Below are positions 26,015-34,543 of a stretch of DNA of 64,000 bases, in pieces. The DNA is taken from positions 209,907 to 273,906 of the forward strand of contig JAXMHB010000006.1 of assembly GCA_046346965.1 (NCBI GenBank), given 5' to 3'. The notes beneath the pieces were generated by a model. It searched no databases and was not told the DNA's origin. It saw only the letters and a list, made by a program, of their open reading frames with translations. Positions within the stretch are counted from its first letter, which is position 1. Each line of letters starts with the position of its first letter. This DNA comes from JAXMHB01 sp046346965 (lineage in GTDB: Bacteria > Pseudomonadota > Gammaproteobacteria > Xanthomonadales > SZUA-5). The position numbers and the translations under genes are program-made.

Positions 26015-26389
26015 TCAGGCCAGCTTGACCAGCATGGTCACCCAGCAGCCCACCGCGGCCACCCAGGCCAGCGAGCGCAGTGTCGCCATGTCGGCCAGAT
26101 AGAAGGCGCCATAGGCCAGCCGCGCGACGATGAAACCGATCGCCAGCGCATCCAGCGTGGACTGCTGCAGCCCCAGCTGATGGGCGATGATCACTGCCAC
26201 CGCAAACGGGGGAAAGGCTTCGAAGGAGTTCAGATGCGCCCAATGCGCGCGTTGCCGGAAACCCTGCAGCTGCGCCTGAAAATCGCGCGGCGTGTGGTTG
26301 TTGAAGCCGGGGCCGCTGAACTTGGCGATGCCGGTGTAGAGCAGCGGCAGGAAGGCGGCGATCATCACGCACCAGTAGGCAATCGTCAT
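26015..26389 (-). CDS. MAPEG family membrane protein
   Basis: 124 residues with four hydrophobic helices. NHTPRDFQAQLQGFRQRAHWAHLNSFEAFPPFAVAVIIA is the central signature of the MAPEG family (membrane-associated eicosanoid and glutathione metabolism proteins), with the conserved N-x-E-x-F/P pattern (LNSFEAFPPF). Bacterial members are mostly uncharacterised; glutathione-dependent chemistry is possible. It reads in the same direction as the DUF885 gene, 43 nt upstream of it. Confidence 0.82.
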   Translation of the reverse strand: MTIAYWCVMIAAFLPLLYTGIAKFSGPGFNNHTPRDFQAQLQGFRQRAHWAHLNSFEAFPPFAVAVIIAHQLGLQQSTLDALAIGFIVARLAYGAFYLADMATLRSLAWVAAVGCWVTMLVKLA

Positions 26390-26517
26390 CGGAACCTCGT
26401 CAGTGGGGGCGCAGGGTGCAGGTGCCAGTCGCCCCGCTCGGGGCGCGACTATGATGCAGCAGCGCCGGCCGCAGCGGTTTGCGCGCGGGCGCGGTCCAGC
26501 ACGGAAGGAAAGTCCTC

Positions 26518-28059
26518 ATGTATCTGGTGGTTTTGAGCGGCGTGCAGCAAGGGCGGGTGCTGACCATCGAGCGCGATGGCGTGCTCGGCCGCGACCCCAA
26601 TGTCGACTATCCGGTGGAGGACCCGACCGTATCGCGCCGCCACGCCGAGGTGCTGCGCGCGCCCGATGGCTGGCGGCTGCGCGATCTGGGCAGTGCCAAC
26701 GGCACCGAGATCAACGGCGTGCGCCTGATCGGCGATCGCCCGCTGCGCGAGGGCGATGTGCTCAGCCTCGGGCGCGTCACCCTGGTCTACAACAGCGTGC
26801 TGGCCGGCACCGTGCGCGCCAATCCGCCGGTCGAGCGCACGCTGCAGCCGCCGGCGCCATCGACTCTGCAGTTGGGCGCAGCGGTCCTCGCGGCGCTGCG
26901 CGCCGATACCAGCGATGTCGACCATCAGGCGCTGTCGGCCCTGGGCGCCATTGTGTCCGCGGTGCCGGGCGCGGTGCGCGCCTGCCTGGTCGATTGGAAG
27001 CTGGGCCGCATCCTGGCGCGCGCGCCGGCGGGCGCCGAGATCTCGCGCAGCACCGTGTTCCGGGCGCTGTCGGCGCTGCGCGCGCAGCCCGAGGGGGTGA
27101 GCGTGTGGATGCCGGACGAATGCACGCGGCTGGCGCAATCGCTGTCGGTGGCGGAGGTCGATCCTTTCATCGCCGCGCCGGTGGATGGCCAGGTGGGGCT
27201 GCTGATCGAGGGCGTGGACCCCACCGGCACCCGCCCGGCGACGCCAGTGCCGCTCGATCAGCTCAAGGATGCCTGCCTGCTGCTGCGCATTCCGCTGGCG
27301 GCGCTGCGCGCGCAGGCCGCGGCAGGCTCGCGCAAGCTGCGCGACTCCGATCTGCGCCTGGCGCAGCGCATCCAGCAGCGTCTGCTGACGCCGCCGCCGA
27401 AAGACATCGACGGCTTCGAATTGGCGCTGAGCTACACCCCGGCGCTGATGGTGGGCGGCGACTTCTACCATATCGATCGCCGCGGCGATGAACTGGCGGT
27501 ATTGATCGGCGATGTCTCCGGCAAGGGCGTGTCGGGCGCCATGTACATGGCGTATCTGGTCTCCGACCTGCGCCACCATCTGAAGACCTGCAGTGGCCCG
27601 GCGAGTCTGCTGGAGGCACTGCAGGCGTCGCTGATGCCGGTCCTGGAAGCCGGCATGTTCGTCACCGTGGCCGCGGTGTTCCTGCATACCCGCACCGGCA
27701 TGTGCCGCGTCGGCCTCGCCGGTCACTCGGCGCCGGTGCTGCGCACCGCGGCGCGCAAGGTGATCGAGATGGGCCTGGATCCGGGCTCGCCCATCGGTGC
27801 GCACAGCGAGCTCAGCGTGCGCGAACAGCGGCTGGCACTGGCGCCGGGCGATTGTCTGGTGCTGACCACAGACGGCGTCGAAGAAGGCGAGAACAGCGCC
27901 GGCGAGCCGTACGGCAAGCAGCGTCGCGATCAGGTGCTGCTGTCCTGCGACAGCGCCGACGAGATCAATCAGGCGCTGCGCAAATCGCTGCTCGAGTTCG
28001 TCGGCAAGGATCGCTCCACCGACGATCTGACCATCATCTGTCTGGGGCGGCAGCGCTAG
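26518..28059 (+). CDS. FHA domain - GAF-like - PP2C (SpoIIE-type) protein phosphatase
   Basis: 513-residue signalling phosphatase. The N-terminal FHA domain (1-95) has intact binding residues: GR at 24-25, SRRH at 39-42, NG at 61-62. Residues about 115-265 look like a GAF-type sensor. Residues about 275-513 are a SpoIIE/RsbU PP2C domain: D314 in GGDFYHI, D331 in GDVSGKGVSGAMYM, a TTDGVEEGEN metal site and the final DRSTDDLTII with the last aspartates. Such phosphatases dephosphorylate STAS antagonists in partner switching; the STAS gene at 3743 is the only candidate substrate in this window. GGAAGGAA lies 8 nt before the ATG. Confidence 0.9.
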   Translation: MYLVVLSGVQQGRVLTIERDGVLGRDPNVDYPVEDPTVSRRHAEVLRAPDGWRLRDLGSANGTEINGVRLIGDRPLREGDVLSLGRVTLVYNSVLAGTVRANPPVERTLQPPAPSTLQLGAAVLAALRADTSDVDHQALSALGAIVSAVPGAVRACLVDWKLGRILARAPAGAEISRSTVFRALSALRAQPEGVSVWMPDECTRLAQSLSVAEVDPFIAAPVDGQVGLLIEGVDPTGTRPATPVPLDQLKDACLLLRIPLAALRAQAAAGSRKLRDSDLRLAQRIQQRLLTPPPKDIDGFELALSYTPALMVGGDFYHIDRRGDELAVLIGDVSGKGVSGAMYMAYLVSDLRHHLKTCSGPASLLEALQASLMPVLEAGMFVTVAAVFLHTRTGMCRVGLAGHSAPVLRTAARKVIEMGLDPGSPIGAHSELSVREQRLALAPGDCLVLTTDGVEEGENSAGEPYGKQRRDQVLLSCDSADEINQALRKSLLEFVGKDRSTDDLTIICLGRQR

Positions 28060-28245
28060 GGAAGCTCGCGCCAAACATGAGTGCGTAGGGGCAAAAGCGG
28101 GGCGAGGGTTACGGGGCGGGGGACCAGCCTTGCGGCGGCTGCGTTGCCCTGTTGCCGGTTTGCGAAGCGAGCAAGCGCGCCTGAGGCGAGGCAGGAATCC
28201 TGAAGCGGTATCTCGGCTCACGAGATTCGTCGTCGCGAGCTTCCC
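28059..28245. repeat. Composite intergenic element with 12 bp terminal inverted repeats
   Basis: Perfect inverted ends GGGAAGCTCGCG (28059-28070) and CGCGAGCTTCCC (28234-28245) bracket a 163 bp centre. The centre contains a G-tract arm (28085-28127, GGCAAAAGCGGGGC then GGGGCGGGGGACCAGC) shared with 43059 and 47878, and a perfect small hairpin ATCTCG-gctca-CGAGAT at 28210-28226. The left end overlaps the last bases of the phosphatase gene's stop region. No ORF is convincing here. Confidence 0.6.
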
Positions 28246-28274
28246 TGGTGGACTCACCAGCGCCGCCAAGCAAC

Positions 28275-28294
28275 AGGCCGCCCGAAGGCGGCCT
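28275..28294 (-). terminator. Terminator-like hairpin of the IPT/TIG secreted protein gene
   Basis: AGGCCGCC-CGAA-GGCGGCCT is a perfect 8 bp stem with a tetraloop, 10 nt after the stop codon of the minus-strand gene. The tail (TGTTGCTT) is only moderately T-rich. Confidence 0.5.
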
Positions 28295-28304
28295 GTGGCA
28301 GGTC

Positions 28305-29873
28305 TCAGAGCTCGAAGCCGTTGCGCACCAACGGTGGCGGGTAGTACAGCTGACGGATCAGCGGCACGGTGAAGTCAAACACCGGCGTACCCGGAGGCGG
28401 CTCGGTGCAAACACCATTGACGGCGAAGAAAATGCGGAAGTGCGCCTGCCGCAGATCCGGGTAGTCGCCGATGTACCAGGGCGTCGGATTCTCCCAACAG
28501 TAGGGATACAGCAGCGCCCCACCGTTCGGATCCCAGGCAGACACGAAGCAATCCAGAATGGCGCGCGCCAGTCCCCAGGGCGGCTGATAGATGCCGGGGA
28601 AGCCCGGCGCCTCACGATAAAAATCGCCCTCGCTCGGCGCCCATCCGGTCGCATTGGTCGCCGGCACGCCGGGGAACTTGCTGCGCGCGCAGGTCAGTGC
28701 ATTGGTGTTGGTGCCGACCGGACTGACCATGTAGTTCCACAGCGGCTTGTCGAGCACGGCAAAGCCGTCGAACAAGGTGGCACGCGTACCGCCGGGCGAC
28801 TGCGTGGCGATGACGTCGCGATAACCGAGCTGGGTGGTCGGCGACACAGTAACAACGGCAGTTGCCGTGTTCGCATTCAGAATGGTGACATTGCTGACGG
28901 TGATGCCGGCGCCGAAGGTGAAGGTCGTATTCGCCTGGAAACCGTAGCCGGTGATCCGCACCGGCGTCACCGTATCGAGGCCCGCCTGCGCCGGGTCGAC
29001 GTTGACGATGTTGAACTGGGTGATCGGCGGCACATCGCCGAATGACGTGCCCGCGAGCACCGAGGTGGCGCCGCCCGCCGAGATGGAGATATCCCATTCC
29101 AGCGCCGCGCCATTGTCGATACAGCCGGTAGCCACGGCGTTATCCAGCGTGCCGACACCGATCTGCGACCACACATTGGCGTACTGCGCAGCGGTGTAAC
29201 GATTGGCCGGCGTCAGCGGGATATGCAGGATGTTGTACACCGGCGAGATGCCGGCGCAGGTTTGCCCACCCGGCGCACCCGAGGTCGGTTCGCGGATCGG
29301 CACGCCGCTGTCGCTGCTGGCCAGGAAAATGTCGCTACCCAGATACACCTTCGCCTGCACCGGCGCCGCAGTCGTGTTGATGATGCGGAACTGGTGGGTG
29401 ATGTAGTTGGTGCCCTGGATGTAGAAATCGCGCTTGGCGACGATCAACCCGGTGCTGCCGATGCTGGTGATCGTGCGCAGCGTGAATGGCGAATCGACGG
29501 TGCCGAGGCCACTCACGGGTTCCAGCGACACCTCGATGAAATCGGTGCGCGGACCCAGATTGCCGGTGGCGGTGCCGCCCGGATGCTCGTCAAAGTTCGG
29601 CGTGTACAGCGTGCCGCCGACGCGCACGAACCAGCCCATGTCGGCGGTCTGCGTGGCGGTACTGGGGTAGATCTGACCCAGACCCGGCACCGCGGCGTTG
29701 AACACCTGATAGGAATTGTCCGAACCGATGTTGATCTGCAGCGGATTGCCGTTGATCGTCTGCAGCAGCGGCGCCGATTTGACGGCGCGCGCCGGATCGG
29801 GCTTGACCAGTTCCTTGGCGGCGAGCGGGCCCGCCAGCAGCAGGGCGGCCAAAGGAATGAGCAGTCTCTTCAT
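28305..29873 (-). CDS. Secreted IPT/TIG-domain protein of unknown function
   Basis: 522 residues with a signal peptide (MKRLLIPLAALLLAGPLAA). The middle (about 300-395) has the pattern VTPVRITGYGFQANTTFTFGAGITVSNVTI, LNANTATAVVTVSP and YRDVIATQSPGGTRATLFDGFAVL, which is an IPT/TIG immunoglobulin-like domain. The rest is rich in aromatic residues and Gly/Pro. It ends LVRNGFEL, a short NGFE-type tail seen in secreted proteins of this bacterial group. GAGGTGG stands before the ATG. It is divergent from aceK. No enzyme motif is visible; an adhesive or surface role is a guess. Confidence 0.72.
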   Translation of the reverse strand: MKRLLIPLAALLLAGPLAAKELVKPDPARAVKSAPLLQTINGNPLQINIGSDNSYQVFNAAVPGLGQIYPSTATQTADMGWFVRVGGTLYTPNFDEHPGGTATGNLGPRTDFIEVSLEPVSGLGTVDSPFTLRTITSIGSTGLIVAKRDFYIQGTNYITHQFRIINTTAAPVQAKVYLGSDIFLASSDSGVPIREPTSGAPGGQTCAGISPVYNILHIPLTPANRYTAAQYANVWSQIGVGTLDNAVATGCIDNGAALEWDISISAGGATSVLAGTSFGDVPPITQFNIVNVDPAQAGLDTVTPVRITGYGFQANTTFTFGAGITVSNVTILNANTATAVVTVSPTTQLGYRDVIATQSPGGTRATLFDGFAVLDKPLWNYMVSPVGTNTNALTCARSKFPGVPATNATGWAPSEGDFYREAPGFPGIYQPPWGLARAILDCFVSAWDPNGGALLYPYCWENPTPWYIGDYPDLRQAHFRIFFAVNGVCTEPPPGTPVFDFTVPLIRQLYYPPPLVRNGFEL

Positions 29874-29968
29874 GATCCACCTCGATACCGGGCAACGGGC
29901 GCAGCAACGACGCTGGCCGAGCGTGCACGCCTGCGCCGCCTCCAGGCAGCCGCAGACACGATACTTCC

Positions 29969-29995
29969 ATCGTATCACAGGCAGGAATCCTTCAA
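29969..29995 (-). promoter_or_regulatory. Candidate extended -10 promoter for the IPT/TIG gene
   Basis: On the minus strand TTGAAG, 15 nt, then TGATACGAT (an extended -10, TGnTACGAT). A small dyad GATAC-N7-GTATC overlaps the -10. About 90 nt of leader would precede the start codon. Sequence match only. Confidence 0.3.
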
Positions 29996-30155
29996 GAACG
30001 CCTATTTGCGACGCATTCCTCAGTCGAATGTTCAGCTTGTCGCGACAACTGCGCGCGCCCGGACGCAGCAGTCATCCGCCCGGGTCGCCGAAGGTCGATT
30101 GCACCCTCGGCCTGAGCGGGCGAGACTCGGCCGGTCACAGCTGCGCAGGCGGACC

Positions 30156-31907
30156 ATGGCTTCTTTTGCTGCCACCCCCACCGACAGTGCGCTGGCGGAA
30201 GCCTGCGCGATGGACCTGCGCGACGCTTTCGCCGATTACAACGCGCGCTTTCGGGCGATCACGCAGCGTGCGCGCCGGCGCTTCGAGCGCCGCGAATGGA
30301 CCGCCGCACGCTTGGATGCGATCGAGCGCATCGAGCTTTACGACGTCTGCGTGGCCGAGACCTCCAGACGCCTGGAGTCGGAACTGGGCGAGCGCGTCGG
30401 CGATCGCATGCTGTGGTCCAAGGTGCGCGACCGCTACGCCGCGCTGATTGCGCCGCTGCTCGATCAGGAGCTCAACAAGACCTTTTTCAACACGCTGACG
30501 CGGCGCTTCTTCAAGACCCGCGGCGTGGATGCGTCGAGCGAGTTCGTCGCCCTCGACATCGAGCCCACCGACCGCCTGACGCACCCGGTCGGCCGGCTCA
30601 ACTACAGCGCCACGCGCTCGCCCGAGGAGTTGTTTCAGCGCGTGCTGGCCGGCTTCCGCTTCGAGGTGCCGTACGCCGATCTCGCCGCCTCGGCGCGCCA
30701 GATCGCCGCCGCCGTCGACAGCCAGCTGCATCGCTGGGAGGGTGAGCCCAAGGTGCGCGCGGTCGAGATGCTGGAGACCGTGTTCTATCGCGAGCGCCGC
30801 GCCTATCTGGTTGGACGCGTGTTCGGCGAACGCGAGTTTTCCCCGCTGGTGATCGCGCTGGTGAACGAGGACGCCGGGTTGCGCGCCGATGCCGCAATGG
30901 TGCTGCGCGATGACGTGTCGGCGCTGTTCGGCGTGACTCGCAGCTATTTCCAGGCGGATCTGGAAACGGTCGGCGATGCCGTGGTGTTCCTGCGCACGCT
31001 GCTGCCGAAGAAGCCGGTCAACGAGATCTACACGGTGCTGGGCCGCGCCAAACAGGGCAAGACCGAGCGCTACCGCCACTTTTTCCGGCATTTCGAGGCC
31101 AGCGACGAGCAGCTCAAGCTGGCCGAGGGCGAAAAGGGCTTGGTCATGGCGGTGTTCACGCTGCCGAGCTATCCGCTGGTGTTCAAGATCATTCGCGATC
31201 GCTTCGCGCCGTCCAAGCTGATGTCGCGCCAGGACGTCATCGACAAGTACCAGCTGGTGTTCAAACACGATCGCGCCGGTCGCCTGATCGACGCCCAGGA
31301 GTTCCGCTTCCTGCGCTTCCCGCGCGAGCGCTTCGATGCCGAGGCGCTGGCGGATCTGCTCGACACCTGTCGCACGAGCGTGATCGAAGACGGCGACCAC
31401 ATCATCCTGACGCATATGTACGTGGAGCGTCGCCTGCGCCCGCTGAATCTGTTCCTGCGCGAATCCAGCCCGGAAATGGTCGAGCGCGCTGTGGTCGACT
31501 ACGGCCTCGCGATCAAGGATCTGGCCGCCAGCAACATCTTTCCGGGTGATCTGCTGCTCAAGAACTTCGGCGTCACCCGCCACGGCCGCGTGATCTTCTA
31601 CGACTATGACGAGCTGTGCCTGGTCACCGAATGCCGTTTCCGCGAGCTGCCGGAGGCGCGCGATGACGATGAGGAAATGCACCACGGCGCCTGGTACTAC
31701 GTCGGCGACAACGATGTCTTTCCCGAGCAGTTCACCGAATTCCTGGGACTGCCGCGGCGCTTCCGCGAGCTGCTGATCGCGCGTCACGGCGAGATCTTCA
31801 CCGTGCAGTGGTGGCACCAGATGCAGGCGCGCCTGAATGCCGGGCACTTCTTCGACATTCCGCCGTATCGGGAAGAGGTGCGCCTCGGGGCGCGCGCGCC
31901 GATCTGA
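30156..31907 (+). CDS. aceK: Isocitrate dehydrogenase kinase/phosphatase
   Basis: 583 residues (E. coli AceK is 578). The bifunctional enzyme phosphorylates and dephosphorylates isocitrate dehydrogenase to divert carbon into the glyoxylate shunt. The N-terminal regulatory half contains the typical MLETVFYRERRAYLVGRV. The kinase-like half contains LPSYPLVFK with the ATP-binding lysine K344, HMYVERRLRPLNLFL, and NFGVTRHGRVIFYDYDEL with the metal-binding aspartates. AGGCGGA lies directly upstream of the ATG. No aceA or aceB is adjacent, unlike the enterobacterial operon, so it is regulated separately here. Confidence 0.95.
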   Translation: MASFAATPTDSALAEACAMDLRDAFADYNARFRAITQRARRRFERREWTAARLDAIERIELYDVCVAETSRRLESELGERVGDRMLWSKVRDRYAALIAPLLDQELNKTFFNTLTRRFFKTRGVDASSEFVALDIEPTDRLTHPVGRLNYSATRSPEELFQRVLAGFRFEVPYADLAASARQIAAAVDSQLHRWEGEPKVRAVEMLETVFYRERRAYLVGRVFGEREFSPLVIALVNEDAGLRADAAMVLRDDVSALFGVTRSYFQADLETVGDAVVFLRTLLPKKPVNEIYTVLGRAKQGKTERYRHFFRHFEASDEQLKLAEGEKGLVMAVFTLPSYPLVFKIIRDRFAPSKLMSRQDVIDKYQLVFKHDRAGRLIDAQEFRFLRFPRERFDAEALADLLDTCRTSVIEDGDHIILTHMYVERRLRPLNLFLRESSPEMVERAVVDYGLAIKDLAASNIFPGDLLLKNFGVTRHGRVIFYDYDELCLVTECRFRELPEARDDDEEMHHGAWYYVGDNDVFPEQFTEFLGLPRRFRELLIARHGEIFTVQWWHQMQARLNAGHFFDIPPYREEVRLGARAPI

Positions 31908-32012
31908 GGCCGGACCAGCACGCCGCCGGCGCCGGCATCTGCACCGATGTCAAAGCGCCCTCACGGCGCAGGCGCTAGTCTCCCGCGCCAGGATGACTAC
32001 GCGGGAGCTGGC

Positions 32013-32957
32013 ATGTCGCACTCACTCAAGATCGTTGTGCTGGGAGGCACCGGCTTTGTCGGCCGCACGCTGGTGCATGCGCTGCAGGCGGCCGGGCATC
32101 GGGTGGATGTGCTGAGCCGCAATCGAGAGCGTCTGCGCCATTTGCTGGTCTACCCGACGGTACGCGTGATCTCGACCTCGGTGTACGACCAGGCAGCGCT
32201 GACCCAGCGTCTGCGCGGCGCCGATGCGGTGATCAATCTGGTCGGCGTGCTGCAGTCGGCTGGCTTCGGCGGCGCCGACTTCGAGCGCGCCCATGTGACG
32301 CTGACGCGCACGCTGATCGCGGCGATGCGCGCGGCCGGTGTGCAGCGCCTGCTGCAGATGAGCTCGCTGCGCGCCGGCGAGGGCGACAGCCACTATCTGC
32401 GTACCCGCGGCGAGGCCGAGGCGCTGGTGCAGAACTCCGGGCTGGCGTGGACGCTATTCCAGCCCTCGGTGATCTTCGGGCCGGGCGATGGCCTGTTCTG
32501 CCGCTTCGCGCCGCTGCTCAAGTGGTTCTGGCTGATTCCGCTGGCGCGCGCCGGCGCGCGCTTCCAGCCGGTCTACGTCAAGGATGTGGCCGAGGCCATG
32601 CTGCGCACGCTGAGCCGCGCCGACAGCATCGGCCAGCGCTATCCGCTGGTCGGACCGAAGACCTACACGCTGGCAGAGATCGTGCGCTACACCGCCGAGT
32701 TGCTCGACGTGCGCCGTCTGATCCTGCCGCTGCCGGCGCCGCTGGGACGGCTGCAGGCCTTCGCCTGCGACCTGCTGCCAGCCGCGCTGAAGCCGTTTTC
32801 CGGGGACAACTACAAGTCGCTGGCGGTCGACAGCGTCAGCGCGCGCAATGGCTTGACCGAGCTTGGGATCGTGCCGATGCCGCTGGAGATGGTGGTGCCG
32901 GATTACCTGGGCCAGAGCGACCACCAGCGCGAGCTCGACGCCTTCCGCGCGCGCTGA
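32013..32957 (+). CDS. NAD(P)-binding epimerase-like oxidoreductase (NDUFA9-like)
   Basis: 314 residues. The Rossmann start VVLGGTGFVGRTLVHAL (GxxGxxG), the segment GADAVINLVGVLQ and the QPSVIFGPGDGL motif mark the atypical short-chain dehydrogenase subgroup that includes complex I subunit NDUFA9 and bacterial quinone-related oxidoreductases. The catalytic YxxxK is not conserved in the usual form (SSLRAGEGDSHYLRTRGEAE), which is normal for this subgroup. Cofactor binding is likely; the substrate is unknown. GGGAG lies 5-8 nt before the ATG. Its 3' end faces mutM across 7 nt. Confidence 0.82.
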   Translation: MSHSLKIVVLGGTGFVGRTLVHALQAAGHRVDVLSRNRERLRHLLVYPTVRVISTSVYDQAALTQRLRGADAVINLVGVLQSAGFGGADFERAHVTLTRTLIAAMRAAGVQRLLQMSSLRAGEGDSHYLRTRGEAEALVQNSGLAWTLFQPSVIFGPGDGLFCRFAPLLKWFWLIPLARAGARFQPVYVKDVAEAMLRTLSRADSIGQRYPLVGPKTYTLAEIVRYTAELLDVRRLILPLPAPLGRLQAFACDLLPAALKPFSGDNYKSLAVDSVSARNGLTELGIVPMPLEMVVPDYLGQSDHQRELDAFRAR

Positions 32958-32964
32958 TCGGGCC

Positions 32965-33777
32965 TCAGCGCTGGCAGCGCGCGCAGTAGAAGCTGGAGCG
33001 CTGACCCAGACGCACGCTCTGCACCGGCTGCCCGCACACCGTGCAGGGCTGGCCGGCGCGCCCGTAGACCGCCAGTTCTTGCTCGAAGTAACCGGGCTCG
33101 CCATCGGGTCGCAGGAAGTCGCGCAGCGTGGTGCCGCCGCGCTCGATGGCGTAGGCGAGGATCTCGCGCACCGCCTCCGCCAGCAGGCCGTAGCGCTCGC
33201 GCGACACCCGTCCGGCGGCGCGGCGCGGGTCGATACCCGCGCGGAACAGCGCTTCGGCGGCGTAAATGTTGCCGACGCCAACCACCGTGGCCTGATCCAT
33301 CAGAAAATGCTTCACCGGCGCGCTGCGACCTTGCGCCAACTGGTACAGATAGCGCCCGTCGAAGCGCTCGTCGAAGGGTTCCGGCCCCAGATGGGCCAGC
33401 AGCGGATGGGTGTGACCGGCGTCCTGCCAGAGTAGACAGCCGAAGCGGCGCGGATCGTTGTAGCGCAGCATCTGACCGTCATCCAGCCACCACTCGACGT
33501 GATCATGGCTGCCGGCCGGCGTGCTCTGCGGCAGCACGCGCAAGCTGCCGCTCATGCCCAGATGCACGATCGCCTGACCCTGACCATTGCCGATCAACAG
33601 GTACTTCGCCCGCCGCGTCACCGACTCGATCGGCCCGGCACTCAAGCCGGTCGCCACCGCATCCGGCACCGGCCAGCGCAACTGCGGCTGACGCACGAGC
33701 AAACGCCGCACCGAGCGCCCGAGCAGATGCGGCTCGATACCGCGCCGGGTGGTTTCGACTTCGGGGAGTTCGGGCAT
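32965..33777 (-). CDS. mutM: Formamidopyrimidine-DNA glycosylase
   Basis: 270 residues, the standard length. The bifunctional glycosylase/AP lyase removes 8-oxoguanine and formamidopyrimidines. The mature N-terminus P2-E3 in MPELPE is the catalytic proline and glutamate; K58 in RRAKYLLIG is the DNA-contact lysine; ATVVGVGNIYAAEALF is the helix-two-turn-helix; the C-terminus is a CxxC-x16-CxxC zinc finger (CTVCGQPV then CARCQ). All catalytic residues are present. Confidence 0.97.
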   Translation of the reverse strand: MPELPEVETTRRGIEPHLLGRSVRRLLVRQPQLRWPVPDAVATGLSAGPIESVTRRAKYLLIGNGQGQAIVHLGMSGSLRVLPQSTPAGSHDHVEWWLDDGQMLRYNDPRRFGCLLWQDAGHTHPLLAHLGPEPFDERFDGRYLYQLAQGRSAPVKHFLMDQATVVGVGNIYAAEALFRAGIDPRRAAGRVSRERYGLLAEAVREILAYAIERGGTTLRDFLRPDGEPGYFEQELAVYGRAGQPCTVCGQPVQSVRLGQRSSFYCARCQR

Positions 33778-33817
33778 TGTGGGAGCGGGACGAGGGGAGA
33801 GCGCGAGGCGCCAAGCG

Positions 33818-33953
33818 TAAAAAGTGAAAAGTTAAAAGTTAAAGGATCGCTGCCTGCCGCACCGTCGCCGATACAAACCCCAACGTCCGCACGCGAAATC
33901 CGATTGGCTTTTCACTTTTCACTTTTCACTTTTCACTTTTGACTTTCAACTTC
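33818..33953. repeat. A+T-rich GTGAAAA inverted-arm repeat
   Basis: Left arm AAAAAGTGAAAAGTTAAAAG (from 33820) and right arm with four copies of CTTTTCA (33908-33953) are inverted relative to each other around a 60 bp normal-G+C centre. The arms are sharply A+T-rich against the genome. The element occupies the gap between mutM and the LOG gene, both on the minus strand. Slippage of the AAAGTG-type unit could make it length-variable. Confidence 0.75.
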
Positions 33954-33964
33954 TGCACCCGCCG

Positions 33965-34543
33965 CTACCTCGCCGCCGCCAGCGCGCGGGCGTCTTCGCG
34001 CCAGCGCGGGGTGGCGGTGATGGTCGGGACCACCGACTCGGGATCGGCGACCAGTGTCCACATCTCGCGATGCTCGGGGTTCATGAAGCGCTGCTCGATG
34101 GCGTGATCGAGCAGGCGCACGACGCCGTCGTAGAAGCCGTCGGTGTTCAGCAGCAAAATCGGGCCGAAATACAGGCCCAGGCGCTTGAGCGTGATCGCCT
34201 CGAACAACTCTTCCAGCGTTCCACAGCCGCCGGGCAGCGCGACCACGGCGTCGCTGCCGGTCAGCAGCTTGTGCTTGCGCTCGCGCATGTCCTCGACCAG
34301 TTCCAGCTGGGTCAGACCGGCATGGCCCCACTCCAGATCGGCCATGAAGCGCGGCAGGATGCCGATCACCGTGCCGCCCACCGACAGCGCGCCATCGGCG
34401 ACCGCGCCCATCGAGCCGCGGCTGCCGCCGCCGTAGACCACGGTGGCGCCGGCGCGCGCCAGTGCCACGCCGAGCGCGTAGGCGGCCTCGCGGTATTGCG
34501 GCGGCGCCGCTTCACTGGAGGCGCAATAGACGCAGACGCGCAT
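33965..34543 (-). CDS. LOG family (cytokinin-riboside monophosphate phosphoribohydrolase-like) protein
   Basis: 192 residues. The catalytic signature is complete: P104-GGCGTLEE and the upstream MRERKH (86-91). VVYGGGSRGSMGAVADGAL is the nucleotide-binding part. LOG family enzymes hydrolyse nucleoside 5'-monophosphates; many bacterial members act on AMP or related nucleotides rather than in hormone synthesis. Its ATG overlaps the TAA of the DUF4124 gene (TAATG), so translation is coupled. Confidence 0.9.
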   Translation of the reverse strand: MRVCVYCASSEAAPPQYREAAYALGVALARAGATVVYGGGSRGSMGAVADGALSVGGTVIGILPRFMADLEWGHAGLTQLELVEDMRERKHKLLTGSDAVVALPGGCGTLEELFEAITLKRLGLYFGPILLLNTDGFYDGVVRLLDHAIEQRFMNPEHREMWTLVADPESVVPTITATPRWREDARALAAAR

